From Psychrobacillus sp. NEAU-3TGS (lineage in GTDB: Bacteria; Bacillota; Bacilli; Bacillales_A; Planococcaceae), in NCBI RefSeq assembly GCF_029955155.1, contig NZ_JAPNOZ010000011.1:248001-312000 (forward strand): a stretch of DNA of 64,000 nt, given 5' to 3'. Positions 8,646 to 18,209 of the stretch are shown here, piece after piece. The notes below the pieces were generated by a model. That model was given only the letters and a program-made list of their open reading frames with translations, was not told the DNA's origin and made no database searches. The position numbers and the translations under genes are program-made. Position 1 is the stretch's first letter, and each line of letters opens with the position of its first letter.

Positions 8646-9119
8646 TTACGAAATCGATTTTATTTCTACGTCCATTTCTCCGCCTGGAGTGACTATTTTC
8701 ACTTTTTCACCAATTGTTTTACCAAGTAAACCTTTAGCGATAGGTGAATCATTTGAAATTAGACCTTCCAGCGGATCAGCTTCTGCTGAACCAACGATTG
8801 TATAAGTTTCTTCATCACCGTCAGGAATTTCGATAAATGTTACCGTTTTCCCTAGTGATACAGTATCATTATTGCCTTCTTCTTCAATAATAACTGCATT
8901 TCGAATCATTGACTCAAGAGTAGAAATTCTACCTTCTACGAATGCTTGGTCTTCTTTTGCAGAATCATATTCCGAGTTTTCGGATAAGTCACCGAAGCTT
9001 CTTGCAATCTTAATACGTTCTACTACCTCTTTACGTTTAACCGTTTTTAATAACTCTAATTCTTCTTCTAATTTTTGTTTCCCAGCAACGGTCATTGGAT
9101 ATTGTTTCTCTGTTGACAC
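8646..9119 (-). CDS. greA: Transcription elongation factor GreA
   Basis: Enters the secondary channel of RNA polymerase and stimulates cleavage of backtracked transcripts. The 157-residue protein has the N-terminal coiled coil with the tip motif [15 protein letters not shown], containing the acidic residues (about positions 43-50) needed for cleavage, and the C-terminal FKBP-like domain ending in [17 protein letters not shown]. Length is typical. It follows udk as in B. subtilis, but 113 bp and its own terminator separate it from neighbours. Confidence 0.97.
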   Translation of the reverse strand: MSTEKQYPMTVAGKQKLEEELELLKTVKRKEVVERIKIARSFGDLSENSEYDSAKEDQAFVEGRISTLESMIRNAVIIEEEGNNDTVSLGKTVTFIEIPDGDEETYTIVGSAEADPLEGLISNDSPIAKGLLGKTIGEKVKIVTPGGEMDVEIKSIS

Positions 9120-9232
9120 TTCCCATACACTCCTTTAAATACACACTTAAAACATGTTCATGTACCATTCATATGCCGAACTTTAAAATGATATGAATTT
9201 CATGAAATTATTGTCAATCACCAATCATCATA

Positions 9233-9871
9233 TTATACAATAACGTCAGTTTCAAGAATTGTTTTTATTTTTGTAACCATTAAATCTATTGCCACTTCAT
9301 TTTGTCCGCCTTCAGGAATAATGATATCTGCATATTTTTTAGTTGGCTCTATAAATTGGTTATGCATTGGACGAACGACCGTGAGATATTGTTCCACTAC
9401 CGATTCAACTGTACGACCTCTTTCGTGGATATCGCGCAAAATACGGCGAATAATACGTAAATCTGAATCCGTATCGACAAATAATTTGATGTTCATTAAA
9501 TTACGAAGACGCTCATCTTCTAACACTAATATTCCTTCTAGGATGATTACATCTTTTGGCTCTATTGTAATTGTTTCAGTAGAACGAGTATGCTGCGCAT
9601 AATCATACACCGGTTTTTCGATTGCTTTATTGTTTAACAAGTCATGAATATGTTCAATAAGCAAATCATTATCAAACGCAAGTGGATGATCATAGTTTGT
9701 GTTTAAACGTTCTTCAAATTTTAAATGGCTTTGGTCTTTATAATAATAATCTTGTTCGATCACGACAACGGAATGGTCTTTGAATACATCACTTATTGCA
9801 TTTGTTACACTCGTTTTCCCAGAACCAGAACCGCCAGTGATTCCTATGATAAGAGGAGTTCGACTTGACAT
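9233..9871 (-). CDS. udk: Uridine kinase
   Basis: Phosphorylates uridine and cytidine to UMP and CMP in pyrimidine salvage. The 212-residue protein has the P-loop [12 protein letters not shown] at residues 10-21, EQDYYYKD (about 39-46) with the catalytic Asp, YDHPLAFD, and [10 protein letters not shown] near the C terminus. Full length for the family. Its ATG overlaps the last base of trhP2, so it is transcribed and probably translated together with the trhP genes. Confidence 0.96.
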   Translation of the reverse strand: MSSRTPLIIGITGGSGSGKTSVTNAISDVFKDHSVVVIEQDYYYKDQSHLKFEERLNTNYDHPLAFDNDLLIEHIHDLLNNKAIEKPVYDYAQHTRSTETITIEPKDVIILEGILVLEDERLRNLMNIKLFVDTDSDLRIIRRILRDIHERGRTVESVVEQYLTVVRPMHNQFIEPTKKYADIIIPEGGQNEVAIDLMVTKIKTILETDVIV

Positions 9872-11145
9872 TATTTTAGCCCCTTTCTCATCATGTTATT
9901 TGGGTACAATTTAACAGGACATTTAAACTGTACTATTTCTAAAGGATGTCTTGCTGCATCTAACACTTGTCCTTTTTTATTCGTTATTTCATCTATCTTT
10001 ATTCGAACGTTTTCAATTTCGGGTCCAAAAAACTCAACTTCATCACCCGGCTTAAAATAATTTCGCTGTTGAAGCGTTACTATTTGCGTTTCCTCGTCAT
10101 AGTCTAACACGAGTCCTACAAAATCGTAACCGAGCTTTTTATCGTGCACACCGTACATTTGCTGTCCAAAACTAGGTTCACCTTCAAAAAACGCTGTATC
10201 CGTTTCACGGTTTGCACATTTCTCAAGCTCTGTTAGCCATGCTTGTTTCATCACAAAGTTTTCTGGATCCGCACAATATGCATCGATTACTTTTCGATAA
10301 ACACTGACAACTGTCGCAATATAGTGGATGGATTTCATACGCCCTTCGACTTTTAATGAGTCTATCCCCATCTCAATCATTCTTGGAATGGATTCGAGCA
10401 GCTTTAAATCTTTTGGACTCATCGCAAATGGAATATCTTTTTCTTTAAATAACGGGAGTTCTTCCCCATTGTTTTGTTCATATAGATCATAATCCCAACG
10501 ACATGATTGACAGCAGCCACCGCGGTTAGAATCGCGGGCCGTCATATGATTAGAAAGCGTACATCTACCGCTATAGGCAATGCACATAGCCCCATGTACA
10601 AAAGTTTCAATTTCAATATCCACTTTTTCTTTCATTAGTTGAATTTCATCGCCAGTCGTTTCACGGGCGAGCACTACCCGATGAAGACCTTCTTCTTTCC
10701 AATATTGAACAGACTTCCAGTTGGATAATGATTGTTGTGTACTTAAATGCAACTCTAGCTTAGGAGCAAAAGTACGACAAGTTTCAATAATTAATGGATC
10801 CGCTACTATGATTCCGGTTACACCGGCATCTTCTACAGCTTGCAAATAGTTTTTTAACCCGGCCATATTTTCATTATGTGCAAATATATTAGTCGTTACG
10901 TATATTTTTGCCCCATATCGGTTTGCAAATTCGACACCTTCCCGCATTTCCTCAATCGAGAAATTTCCTGCGTTTGAACGTAATCCAAATTCTTGACCAC
11001 CGATAAATACAGCATCAGCCCCATAATGAACAGCAATTTTCAGTTTTTCCAAGCTTCCTGCAGGTGCTAGTAACTCTGGTTTTTTAGTGATAACGCGTTT
11101 GCCGTCTACTAGCTCACTTATATCGTCTAATTTAGTAACCGTCAC
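9871..11145 (-). CDS. trhP2: U32-family tRNA hydroxylation protein TrhP2 (YrrO)
   Basis: With TrhP1 it is required to make 5-hydroxyuridine at position 34 of tRNAs in B. subtilis, the precursor that TrmR methylates to 5-methoxyuridine. The family was first called peptidase U32. The 424-residue protein has [20 protein letters not shown] at the N terminus, the U32 signature region [16 protein letters not shown], and further cysteines in GGCCQSCRW, which probably hold an iron-sulfur cluster. The C-terminal part is a beta-barrel-like domain ([16 protein letters not shown]). Its stop overlaps the udk start. Confidence 0.92.
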   Translation of the reverse strand: MTVTKLDDISELVDGKRVITKKPELLAPAGSLEKLKIAVHYGADAVFIGGQEFGLRSNAGNFSIEEMREGVEFANRYGAKIYVTTNIFAHNENMAGLKNYLQAVEDAGVTGIIVADPLIIETCRTFAPKLELHLSTQQSLSNWKSVQYWKEEGLHRVVLARETTGDEIQLMKEKVDIEIETFVHGAMCIAYSGRCTLSNHMTARDSNRGGCCQSCRWDYDLYEQNNGEELPLFKEKDIPFAMSPKDLKLLESIPRMIEMGIDSLKVEGRMKSIHYIATVVSVYRKVIDAYCADPENFVMKQAWLTELEKCANRETDTAFFEGEPSFGQQMYGVHDKKLGYDFVGLVLDYDEETQIVTLQQRNYFKPGDEVEFFGPEIENVRIKIDEITNKKGQVLDAARHPLEIVQFKCPVKLYPNNMMRKGLK

Positions 11146-11161
11146 TTATAACCTTCCTTTC

Positions 11162-12090
11162 TTAATAGACCGTCTCTTTAAAGAAGAAACCAGTGTCTAA
11201 TGGTCTGAGTGGAGGTTGTATTTCGTTAATTTGGTTGAACAATTCTTTTTTAATCTTTTTATAGTTAGCGGCAGAATCATAGTACGCATCTATTGCTTGA
11301 CGGTAATAGCCAGTAATGGCTGTTAAATAAGATGGATCATGTAAAATCCCATCTATTTTCAAGCTATCTACTTCCGCATCTAAAAGTTCGTCCAGCTCAT
11401 CTATCATACATATATCATTTGGGCTGAATATATGGGTACCATTTTGGTCTTCGTAAATCGGATACTTATTCGCTCTTTCTTTATCATGTAAAACATGTTT
11501 TTATTGTTAGAACGATTTTCTATTTCCATCGCTGTATCTTGGAACAAAAAGTAATTGCCTAGTAACGAACGTTTCGATTGGAACATACACGTCATTCCGT
11601 GAATTTGTACTTCTATTTGTACATCAGCATTTTCTTTTATCTCTACTATTTCTTCTAAGCTCAGCTCACGCGCTAAAACAGCGCGGTTTGCCCCACGCTT
11701 GCCCCAATAATTAGCCGTAAAATAGTTTGTTGCCGTTTGCTCGGTGCTCCAGTGCAACGGAATAGTAACTCCTGCTTCACGTCTTGCAATAATAACAGCA
11801 GGATCTCCAAATGTTATACCATCCACACCGATTTCCTGTAGTTTTCGCATATAAGGCGCAAGGGCATCCACTTTATCATTATGAAATAACCCGTTTACCG
11901 CCACATATAATTTCTTATTATGTTCTTTTGTGCGTTTTCTTGCAACTTTAATGTCCTCTATTGTAAATTCTCCAGCTAAGCGCAAACCATAAAACTGCTC
12001 GCCAATTAAAAATGCATCTGCCCCAACGGTGATCAACTCAGCCAAATGTTCCAAACTAGCGGGAGTTACTAATAGCTCTGTCTTCTTCAT
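11162..12090 (-). CDS. trhP1: U32-family tRNA hydroxylation protein TrhP1 (YrrN), apparent 1-bp frameshift
   Basis: Partner of TrhP2 in tRNA wobble-uridine hydroxylation. The N-terminal frame has the family's opening TELLVTPASLEHLAELITVG, HWSTEQTATNYF and QIHGMTCMFQSKRSLLGNYF; it then leaves the family sequence and stops. Adding one A to the AAAA run at 11490-11493 restores MFLHDKERANKYP and FSPNDICMIDELDEL, and joins a C-terminal frame containing SLKIDGILHDPSYL. The repaired length is about 309 residues, the usual size. Located directly after trmR (4 bp) and 16 bp before trhP2. Confidence 0.9.
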
Positions 12091-12094
12091 CTTA

Positions 12095-12730
12095 TCACCT
12101 CTTAATACTTACTAACATTCCATCTCCGACTGGGAAGAATGCCGTATCATAATCTGGATGATTCATCAGCCACTCCATAAATTGATGCTGGTTTCGTACC
12201 ATTGTTCTTTTTCTTCTTGGGACTTCGCTCATTGGTAATTCGGACAAGCCGTTTAACAATAAATTATCACAATAAATAACGCCACCATCATTTAGCAATG
12301 GAGCGTACTTCTCAAAAAAGTTTTTATATTGTCCTTTTGCAGCGTCGATGAAAATTGCATCGAATGTTCGGTCAGCCAACTGCTCTTGTGAAATTTCTAA
12401 AGCATCCCCAATGATAACTTGTATACGATTTTGCAAATTTGCACGCTCTATATAGCTTTTTGCATGTTCTGCTTTTTGCTCATCTCGTTCTACTGTTACA
12501 ATTGTTACATCTGTTAGCTTCGTTGCCATTCGCATAGACGAATAGCCAATTGCAGTCCCTAGCTCTAAAATCGATGTCGGTTTTTGCAAGGAAAGAAGTT
12601 GTAGTAAGGATTCCATCCCGACTAACTGCATTATTGGCACATGGTTTTCTTTTGCATATTGCTCCATCTCCACAAAAATAGCGGAGCGAGGTTTTATCAA
12701 GTCTTTTAAAAATTCATCACTTACGTTCAT
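12095..12730 (-). CDS. trmR: tRNA 5-hydroxyuridine methyltransferase TrmR (YrrM)
   Basis: Class I methyltransferase that converts 5-hydroxyuridine 34 to 5-methoxyuridine with S-adenosylmethionine in B. subtilis. The 211-residue protein has the SAM-binding glycine motif ILELGTAIGYSS at about residues 54-65, the acidic VTVERDEQKAEHA after it, and the metal-ligand blocks FIDAAKGQY and VIYCDNLLLNG typical of the catechol-O-methyltransferase-like family. It is first in the trmR-trhP1-trhP2-udk operon, linking the methylation and hydroxylation steps. Confidence 0.93.
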   Translation of the reverse strand: MNVSDEFLKDLIKPRSAIFVEMEQYAKENHVPIMQLVGMESLLQLLSLQKPTSILELGTAIGYSSMRMATKLTDVTIVTVERDEQKAEHAKSYIERANLQNRIQVIIGDALEISQEQLADRTFDAIFIDAAKGQYKNFFEKYAPLLNDGGVIYCDNLLLNGLSELPMSEVPRRKRTMVRNQHQFMEWLMNHPDYDTAFFPVGDGMLVSIKR

Positions 12731-12788
12731 TACTAGCTAACCCCTTTTAAATTAGATAAGATAGCGTATACTTTTTTATCTAGTAACT

Positions 12789-12900
12789 GTCTAGCTCCAG
12801 CGCCTTACCTGTTAAGTGACAGCAGTATGCAGGTCATACATCCGTGGTTACACGATATCGCGAACTTGGACTATATCCCTATCATAGGCGCATCCGCATT
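12789..12900. repeat. Degenerate copy of the AGCTCCAGCGCC intergenic repeat
   Basis: Starts with CTAGCTCCAGCGCCTTACC and ends with CATAGGCGC, so the ends GCGCCT and AGGCGC pair. The same start (CTAGCTCCAGCGCCTTGCC) and end (CATAGGCGCTTGCG) bound the element at 52421-52564. The interior of this copy has diverged. It lies upstream of the trmR operon and may place a hairpin in its leader. Confidence 0.5.
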
Positions 12901-12933
12901 ACTTATGTCAAAAACATCTCTTATAATAGCATA

Positions 12934-12969
12934 GCAGGAGAAGGAATGCGACATCATTCCTTCTCCTGC
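12934..12969 (-). terminator. Hairpin terminator after mltG
   Basis: A 15-bp perfect stem, GCAGGAGAAGGAATG (12934-12948) with its complement (12955-12969), sits 6 bp from the mltG stop. The tail is only moderately T-rich, so it may also act as an RNA-stabilising hairpin. Confidence 0.65.
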
Positions 12970-12975
12970 GGCATA

Positions 12976-14094
12976 TTATTTTAAATATTCGTCTATTTTT
13001 TGAAGGTGTTGTTCATACGTTTCGGAAAAGTGATTTTGTCCTTCCTTGTCAGCAAGGAAATAAAAATAATCAGTATCTGTTGGATTTAAAGCTGCTTCAA
13101 TAGATGATTTTCCTGCATTCGCTATTGGACCTGGTGGCAAGCCTACATTCTGATATGTATTATACGGGTTATCCACTTCCAAATCTTCAAATAATACACG
13201 ATCTTTATGACTACCTAATGCATATAAAACGGTCGGATCCGTTTGCAATGGCATATCTATTTCCAGTCGATTATAAAAGACGCTTGCAATTGTTTCTCTA
13301 TCCGTTTGTGCAGTAGCTTCTTCTTCTAGCAGTGAAGCAAATGTCAATAACCAGTGCACTGTTTTTTCCTCTGCTTGCAAGAGATCATAATAGGCTGATA
13401 CTGTTTTTTCTGTATTCGCAATCATTGTATCGGCTATTACTTCCAATGATGGATCCTCTTCGAAAAAAGGATAAGTTGCAGGATATAAATATCCTTCTAA
13501 TGCATATCGAACATTTTCTCCTTTAATCTCAGCAGAGAGGAGATTTGGATACTTGGCCATCATTCTATCGACAAATTCATCGCTGGTTACAAGCTTAAAA
13601 AATTCGTCAGCAGATTTTCCGGTTTTCTTTTCGACTACTTGTCCTATCTGTTCTAGTGTAAGACCTTCTGGAATTGTCAAAGTAAACAACGGTTCCCTAT
13701 ATACTTTACCATTTTTCAAACTTTTGATAATTTCATCTAAAGTCATCGCTTTTGTTAAGTTATACTTTCCGGCTTGAAAATTAGATTCATTATTGAACTT
13801 GGCATAGTATTTAAATATTTTTGCATTTTTAATAATCCCATTCGATTCTAGTGTTGCGGCAATAGTATCTAAACCAGAACCAATTGGTATGTCGACCTCC
13901 ACTTGCTCTTCCGAAGCTGGATCCATTGGCTCTAATGCACTTTTCACATAACTATAAGCAATAAATCCACCGATTCCACCTACAATAAGAAGAAAAAGTA
14001 CAATGGCCAACACTATTCTTCTGACAAGTTTCACTTCTTTTTTCTTTTTTTTCATCCGATCAAACATTATCTCTTTTTTTGATTCGTTTCCCAC
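12976..14094 (-). CDS. mltG: Endolytic murein transglycosylase MltG (YrrL)
   Basis: Membrane-anchored lytic transglycosylase that cuts nascent glycan strands and sets their length. The 372-residue protein has a basic N terminus, one membrane helix (about 24-47), and the YceG domain; the catalytic glutamate is in FASLLEEEA (first Glu, about 257), followed by VFYNRLEIDMPLQTDPT and NPYNTYQNVGLPPGPI. Length is typical. The GTG start at 14094 has AAGGGGGG six bases upstream. It is 94 bp downstream of yrzB, with a possible terminator between. Confidence 0.94.
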   Translation of the reverse strand: MGNESKKEIMFDRMKKKKKEVKLVRRIVLAIVLFLLIVGGIGGFIAYSYVKSALEPMDPASEEQVEVDIPIGSGLDTIAATLESNGIIKNAKIFKYYAKFNNESNFQAGKYNLTKAMTLDEIIKSLKNGKVYREPLFTLTIPEGLTLEQIGQVVEKKTGKSADEFFKLVTSDEFVDRMMAKYPNLLSAEIKGENVRYALEGYLYPATYPFFEEDPSLEVIADTMIANTEKTVSAYYDLLQAEEKTVHWLLTFASLLEEEATAQTDRETIASVFYNRLEIDMPLQTDPTVLYALGSHKDRVLFEDLEVDNPYNTYQNVGLPPGPIANAGKSSIEAALNPTDTDYFYFLADKEGQNHFSETYEQHLQKIDEYLK

Positions 14095-14188
14095 GGGTTT
14101 CCCCCCTTATTCCAATTCATTATACTAGATAATGACCAAAAAGAAAAAGGAGGAACGAGGAGAGCCTCTTTCCTTCCTTTTTGGATGA

Positions 14189-14476
14189 TTAATCTTCGTC
14201 TTCTTCAGCTAAAAATGTATTTAACATCTCTTCGATCATATCCCATTCAGCATCCGTTTCTACTGGAAGTAAATCTCCATCTTCGCCTGCTTCGTTCGGA
14301 GTGAATGAAGATGCGTGAATTTCGATTTCTTCTTCTTCATCTTCTTCAGCACCTACTGGATAATAAAGTACATACGATTTTCCGAATTCTTCTGATTCAA
14401 ATGTGAATAATACATTGCAAAGCTGCTCATTACCATTTTCATCTACTACTGTAATATTTTCTTGACCATGATCCAT
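14189..14476 (-). CDS. yrzB: DUF1292 protein YrzB
   Basis: Small acidic cytosolic protein of unknown function, part of the conserved ireB-ruvX-yrzB cluster. I choose ATG 14476, with GAGGTGA five bases upstream, giving 95 residues; an upstream start at 14506 lies within ruvX and is less likely. The sequence has [29 protein letters not shown], an acidic run of about ten residues and [14 protein letters not shown], all characteristic of the family. Confidence 0.9.
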   Translation of the reverse strand: MDHGQENITVVDENGNEQLCNVLFTFESEEFGKSYVLYYPVGAEEDEEEEIEIHASSFTPNEAGEDGDLLPVETDAEWDMIEEMLNTFLAEEDED

Positions 14477-14486
14477 TGCAGTCACC

Positions 14487-14906
14487 TCATCTGTTTTTTC
14501 TGTCAAGATAGCCTTGTAAAATCATTACAGCGGCCATCTTGTCAATTACTTGTTTCCGTTTTTTACGGCTAACATCTGCATCTATTAACATACGTTCTGC
14601 AGCCATCGTTGTCAATCTTTCATCCCACATTGTAACTGGAAAATGGTATTTATCGGTTAGTAGCTTCGCATAACGTTCAGATGCTTCCGCCCGGGGACCA
14701 ATAGTGTTATTCATGTTTTTGGGGAAACCAACAACAAATTCTTTCACCTCGTGTTGCTTTACCAACTCATCAATACGGTCCAAACCAAAATTTAGTTCAT
14801 CTTCGTTAATTTTGATGGTTTCAATACCTTGTGCCGTCCAACCCATTGCGTCACTTATTGCAACGCCAACTGTTCTGGAACCGACGTCTAAACCCATAAT
14901 TCGCAT
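14487..14906 (-). CDS. ruvX: Putative pre-16S rRNA nuclease RuvX/YqgF
   Basis: RNase H-fold nuclease implicated in 16S rRNA 5'-end maturation. The 139-residue protein starts [19 protein letters not shown], with catalytic Asp7 in GLDVG, continues with [15 protein letters not shown], and has WDERLTT with the second acidic residue and a basic C-terminal region. Full length. It is 2 bp from ireB upstream and overlaps the possible early start of yrzB, so the three genes form one operon. Confidence 0.94.
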   Translation of the reverse strand: MRIMGLDVGSRTVGVAISDAMGWTAQGIETIKINEDELNFGLDRIDELVKQHEVKEFVVGFPKNMNNTIGPRAEASERYAKLLTDKYHFPVTMWDERLTTMAAERMLIDADVSRKKRKQVIDKMAAVMILQGYLDRKNR

Positions 14907-14908
14907 TT

Positions 14909-15175
14909 TTAAGCCTCATTATTTCTTTTAATATAAAATTTTACTAATTCCTCTAAAATCTCGTCACGTTCTAGTTTTCGAATCATATTACGTGCATCTT
15001 GATGGCGAGGAATATAAGCTGGATCACCAGATAGTAGATAGCCTACAATTTGATTGATAGAATTATACCCTTTTTCTTCTAGTGCAGAGTGCACTTGTAG
15101 CATCACATGTTTGACTTCCTGTTCCATCGATTCTTCAGGAAAATTAAATTTCATCGTTTTATCAAATGAACTCAT
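14909..15175 (-). CDS. ireB: IreB family regulatory phosphoprotein (YrzL)
   Basis: Small (88 residues) family (DUF965); in Enterococcus IreB is phosphorylated by the PASTA kinase IreK and affects cephalosporin resistance. ATG 15175 is chosen: GAGGTG lies six bases upstream, and [16 protein letters not shown] matches the family start. An in-frame start at 15208 would add 11 residues without support. Conserved blocks [17 protein letters not shown] and [18 protein letters not shown] are seen. Regulatory role in this organism is inference. Confidence 0.92.
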   Translation of the reverse strand: MSSFDKTMKFNFPEESMEQEVKHVMLQVHSALEEKGYNSINQIVGYLLSGDPAYIPRHQDARNMIRKLERDEILEELVKFYIKRNNEA

Positions 15176-15273
15176 GATCAGCACCTCGCTTTCGATTTTA
15201 GTAGGCAACTTTACTTATCTAATATTTTCAGTATAACCGAAATTGGAAATAGTATCAAATATACCTAATTTCT

Positions 15274-17907
15274 TTAGATAGATTTCATATATTCGTAAAC
15301 AGAATTTAAAGCTGACTCTAGTTTACTACCGTCTTTTGCACCAGCCATTGCGAAGTCAGGTCGACCGCCGCCTTTACCACCACATTGTTCTGCTACTAGT
15401 TTGACGATATTTCCAGCATGATAGTTCCCACCTACTAAATCTTTCGTCACTCCAGCAGAAATCATTACTTTTTCCCCAGCGATTGCTCCAAGGACGATAA
15501 CCGCTTTATCAAGTTTTTGTTTTAAATCATCCATCATTTGACGTAGCTGATTGTTGTCTTTTGCCTCTACTTTTACGGATAACACGGTAACATCGTTTAT
15601 CGTTTGAGCAGAAGATAATACAGAAGCCGCTTGGCTATTAGCAATTTTTGCAGAAAGTGATTCATTTTCTTTTTGTGTATTTTTAAGTTCTTGTAATGTT
15701 TGTGCTACTTTTGAAACAAAATCTTTTGGTTGAGCTTTCAATAAGCTTGCTGCTTCTTCAAGTACATGTTCTTCTTCTTTAACAAACTCGTAAGCACCTT
15801 TACCAGTAACAGCTTCAATACGTCGTGTACCTGCTCCTATCCCACTTTCTGATAGGATTTTGAAGAATCCGATTTCAGAAGTGTTTTGTACGTGAACTCC
15901 TCCGCACAGCTCTAGAGAAAATGATCCCATTTGTACAACTCGAACTATATCACCGTATTTTTCACCGAATAATGCCATAGCGCCCATTTTCTTCGCATCA
16001 TCGATATTGTGATATCCAGTAACTACCGGGATATTATCCCACACTTTTTCGTTTACTATACGTTCAATTTTCTCAAGCTCTTCTTTTGTTACTTGTCCAA
16101 AATGAGAAAAGTCAAAACGTAAACGATCAGGACCAACATAAGAACCCGCTTGGTTTACATGAGTTCCTAAAACATCTTTTAGCGCTTGATGCAATAAATG
16201 TGTTGCAGAGTGATTTTTAATCGTATGACCACGTAAGGAAGTATCTACACTTGCCATTACAGTTGTATCTGTATTTATCTCACCCGATTCAATTACTACC
16301 GTATGCAGGTTTTGTCCATTCGGAGCTTTTTGTACATCTTTTACAAATCCTCTAAAAGACTCATTTTCTATTGTTCCATGGTCCGCAATTTGTCCACCGC
16401 TTTCAGCATAGAATGGAGTTTGCGTTAAGATAACCTGTACTTCATCACCTTCACTAGCCGACTTCACTAATGCTTGTCCAAGAATAATCGATGAAACCTT
16501 AGTTGATACCGTTAACGACTCATAACCGACAAATTCGCTTTCATCATGAAGATTGCTATATACTTCTGATTGAACTTGCATAGAATCGACATTTTGACGA
16601 GCAGCACGAGCACGTGATCTTTGCGCTTCCATTTCTGTTTGGAATCCTTCGTGGTCTACTGTCATATTTGCTTCTTCTGCGTATTCTTCCGTCAATTCAA
16701 TTGGGAAGCCGTACGTATCATATAGAGTAAAAGTAGTTGTCCCAGGGATAAATGACTCCCCTTTTGCACGCTGCTCTTCAATTACTTTTTCTAAAATTGT
16801 TAAACCGTCATGAAGTGTTTCATGGAATCGTTCTTCCTCTGTCTTCATTACACGCATGATAAAATCTTTTTTCGCAGACACTTCCGGATAAAAGCTTTGC
16901 ATTATTTCTCCGACAACTGGTACAAGCTCATATAAAAATGGTTTCTCGATACCAAGTTGTTTTGCAAAACGTACCGCGCGGCGAAGTAATCTTCTAAGCA
17001 CATAACCTCTACCTTCATTGGATGGAAGTGCACCATCTCCAATTGCAAAAGCAACTGTACGAACGTGGTCTGCAATTACTTTAAACGCTACATCATCTTC
17101 AGCGTTTGAGCGATATGTTTTTCCAGAAATGCTTTCTGTTTGGCGAATAATTGGGATAAACAAATCAGTATCAAAGTTTGTAGGAACGTCTTGTACAACA
17201 CTTGCCATACGTTCCAGACCCATACCAGTATCAATGTTTTGTTTTGGCAGTGGAGTGTATGTATGATCTGGATTGTGGTTGAATTCAGAAAATACCAAGT
17301 TCCAAATTTCTAAATAACGTTCATTTTCTCCGCCTGGATATAACTCCGGATCATTTTCGTCATTATCGTAGCTTTCTCCACGATCATAGAAAATTTCAGA
17401 GTTCGGACCACTTGGACCTTCTCCGATATCCCAGAAGTTACCTTCAAGTCGAATAATTCGTTCTTCCGGAATACCAATTTCATTTTTCCAAATATTATAT
17501 GCCTCTTCATCTTCAGGATGAACCGTGATCGATAATTTTTCTGGTTCAAAAGCAATCCATTTTTCATCCGTTAAGAATTCCCATGCCCATTCAATTGCTT
17601 CTCTTTTAAAATATTCACCGATGGAGAAGTTACCGAGCATTTCGAAGAATGTATGATGTCTTGCCGTTTTCCCAACATTTTCAATGTCATTTGTACGAAT
17701 CGATTTTTGTGCATTCGTAATACGTGGATTTTCTGGTACAACACGACCATCAAAATATTTTTTTAATGTTGCAACTCCACTATTAATCCAAAGTAAAGAC
17801 GGATCGTTAATCGGTACTAGTGGGGCAGATGGCTCTTGCGTATGTCCTTTTTCGATAAAAAAGTCTAAATACATTTGTCTGATTTGAGCGCCTGTTAATT
17901 GTTTCAT
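15274..17907 (-). CDS. alaS: Alanyl-tRNA synthetase
   Basis: Charges tRNA-Ala with alanine and edits mischarged Ser/Gly. The 877-residue protein has the class II catalytic core in its first 450 residues ([42 protein letters not shown]), the editing domain with zinc-binding HSATH and the later CGGVH, and the C-terminal DHHA1-like domain ending [16 protein letters not shown]. Length is typical. Transcription is controlled by a T-box leader directly upstream. Confidence 0.98.
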   Translation of the reverse strand: MKQLTGAQIRQMYLDFFIEKGHTQEPSAPLVPINDPSLLWINSGVATLKKYFDGRVVPENPRITNAQKSIRTNDIENVGKTARHHTFFEMLGNFSIGEYFKREAIEWAWEFLTDEKWIAFEPEKLSITVHPEDEEAYNIWKNEIGIPEERIIRLEGNFWDIGEGPSGPNSEIFYDRGESYDNDENDPELYPGGENERYLEIWNLVFSEFNHNPDHTYTPLPKQNIDTGMGLERMASVVQDVPTNFDTDLFIPIIRQTESISGKTYRSNAEDDVAFKVIADHVRTVAFAIGDGALPSNEGRGYVLRRLLRRAVRFAKQLGIEKPFLYELVPVVGEIMQSFYPEVSAKKDFIMRVMKTEEERFHETLHDGLTILEKVIEEQRAKGESFIPGTTTFTLYDTYGFPIELTEEYAEEANMTVDHEGFQTEMEAQRSRARAARQNVDSMQVQSEVYSNLHDESEFVGYESLTVSTKVSSIILGQALVKSASEGDEVQVILTQTPFYAESGGQIADHGTIENESFRGFVKDVQKAPNGQNLHTVVIESGEINTDTTVMASVDTSLRGHTIKNHSATHLLHQALKDVLGTHVNQAGSYVGPDRLRFDFSHFGQVTKEELEKIERIVNEKVWDNIPVVTGYHNIDDAKKMGAMALFGEKYGDIVRVVQMGSFSLELCGGVHVQNTSEIGFFKILSESGIGAGTRRIEAVTGKGAYEFVKEEEHVLEEAASLLKAQPKDFVSKVAQTLQELKNTQKENESLSAKIANSQAASVLSSAQTINDVTVLSVKVEAKDNNQLRQMMDDLKQKLDKAVIVLGAIAGEKVMISAGVTKDLVGGNYHAGNIVKLVAEQCGGKGGGRPDFAMAGAKDGSKLESALNSVYEYMKSI

Positions 17908-17928
17908 CTTAATTCCTCCTAAATTTTT

Positions 17929-18174
17929 GAAATAAAAAAAGCCCTCATCCCAAAAAGGGACGAAAGCTATTATTTCGCGGTACCACCCTAGTTACATATT
18001 AGCTTGTAGCCAAAAATGTCTCTTAAAGAAGCTTTAACGCAGCAATACGGCAGGTTTTAACTGCACTCAAGAGTAGCTTTCCTAGTTATTATGCACTGGG
18101 GATTCTTCCAGCCTTGGAATCCCTCTCTAGTCAGGTAATAATAGTACTTTCTCCGTCAACATTTTCATTATATG
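17929..18174 (-). promoter_or_regulatory. T-box leader of alaS
   Basis: The minus strand contains the T-box sequence AGGGTGGTACCGCG, followed by a terminator hairpin (TCGTCCC ... GGGATGAGGGC then seven Ts) about 25 bases before the alaS ribosome binding site. Upstream are the Stem I signatures AGAGAGG and GGCTGGAAGAATCC. GCT, an alanine codon, occurs in GGAAAGCTACTC on the 3' side of Stem I and is my candidate specifier; the exact loop was not folded. Uncharged tRNA-Ala should stabilise the antiterminator. Confidence 0.9.
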
Positions 18175-18180
18175 CAATTG

Positions 18181-18209
18181 ATTATAAGAAACAATTGTCC
18201 CAATGTCAA
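18181..18209 (-). promoter_or_regulatory. Consensus sigma-A promoter of alaS
   Basis: On the minus strand, TTGACA (18209-18204) and TATAAT (18186-18181) are separated by exactly 17 bp, a full match to the consensus. The -35 overlaps the last codons of recD2. Transcription should start near 18174, just ahead of the T-box Stem I. Confidence 0.88.
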
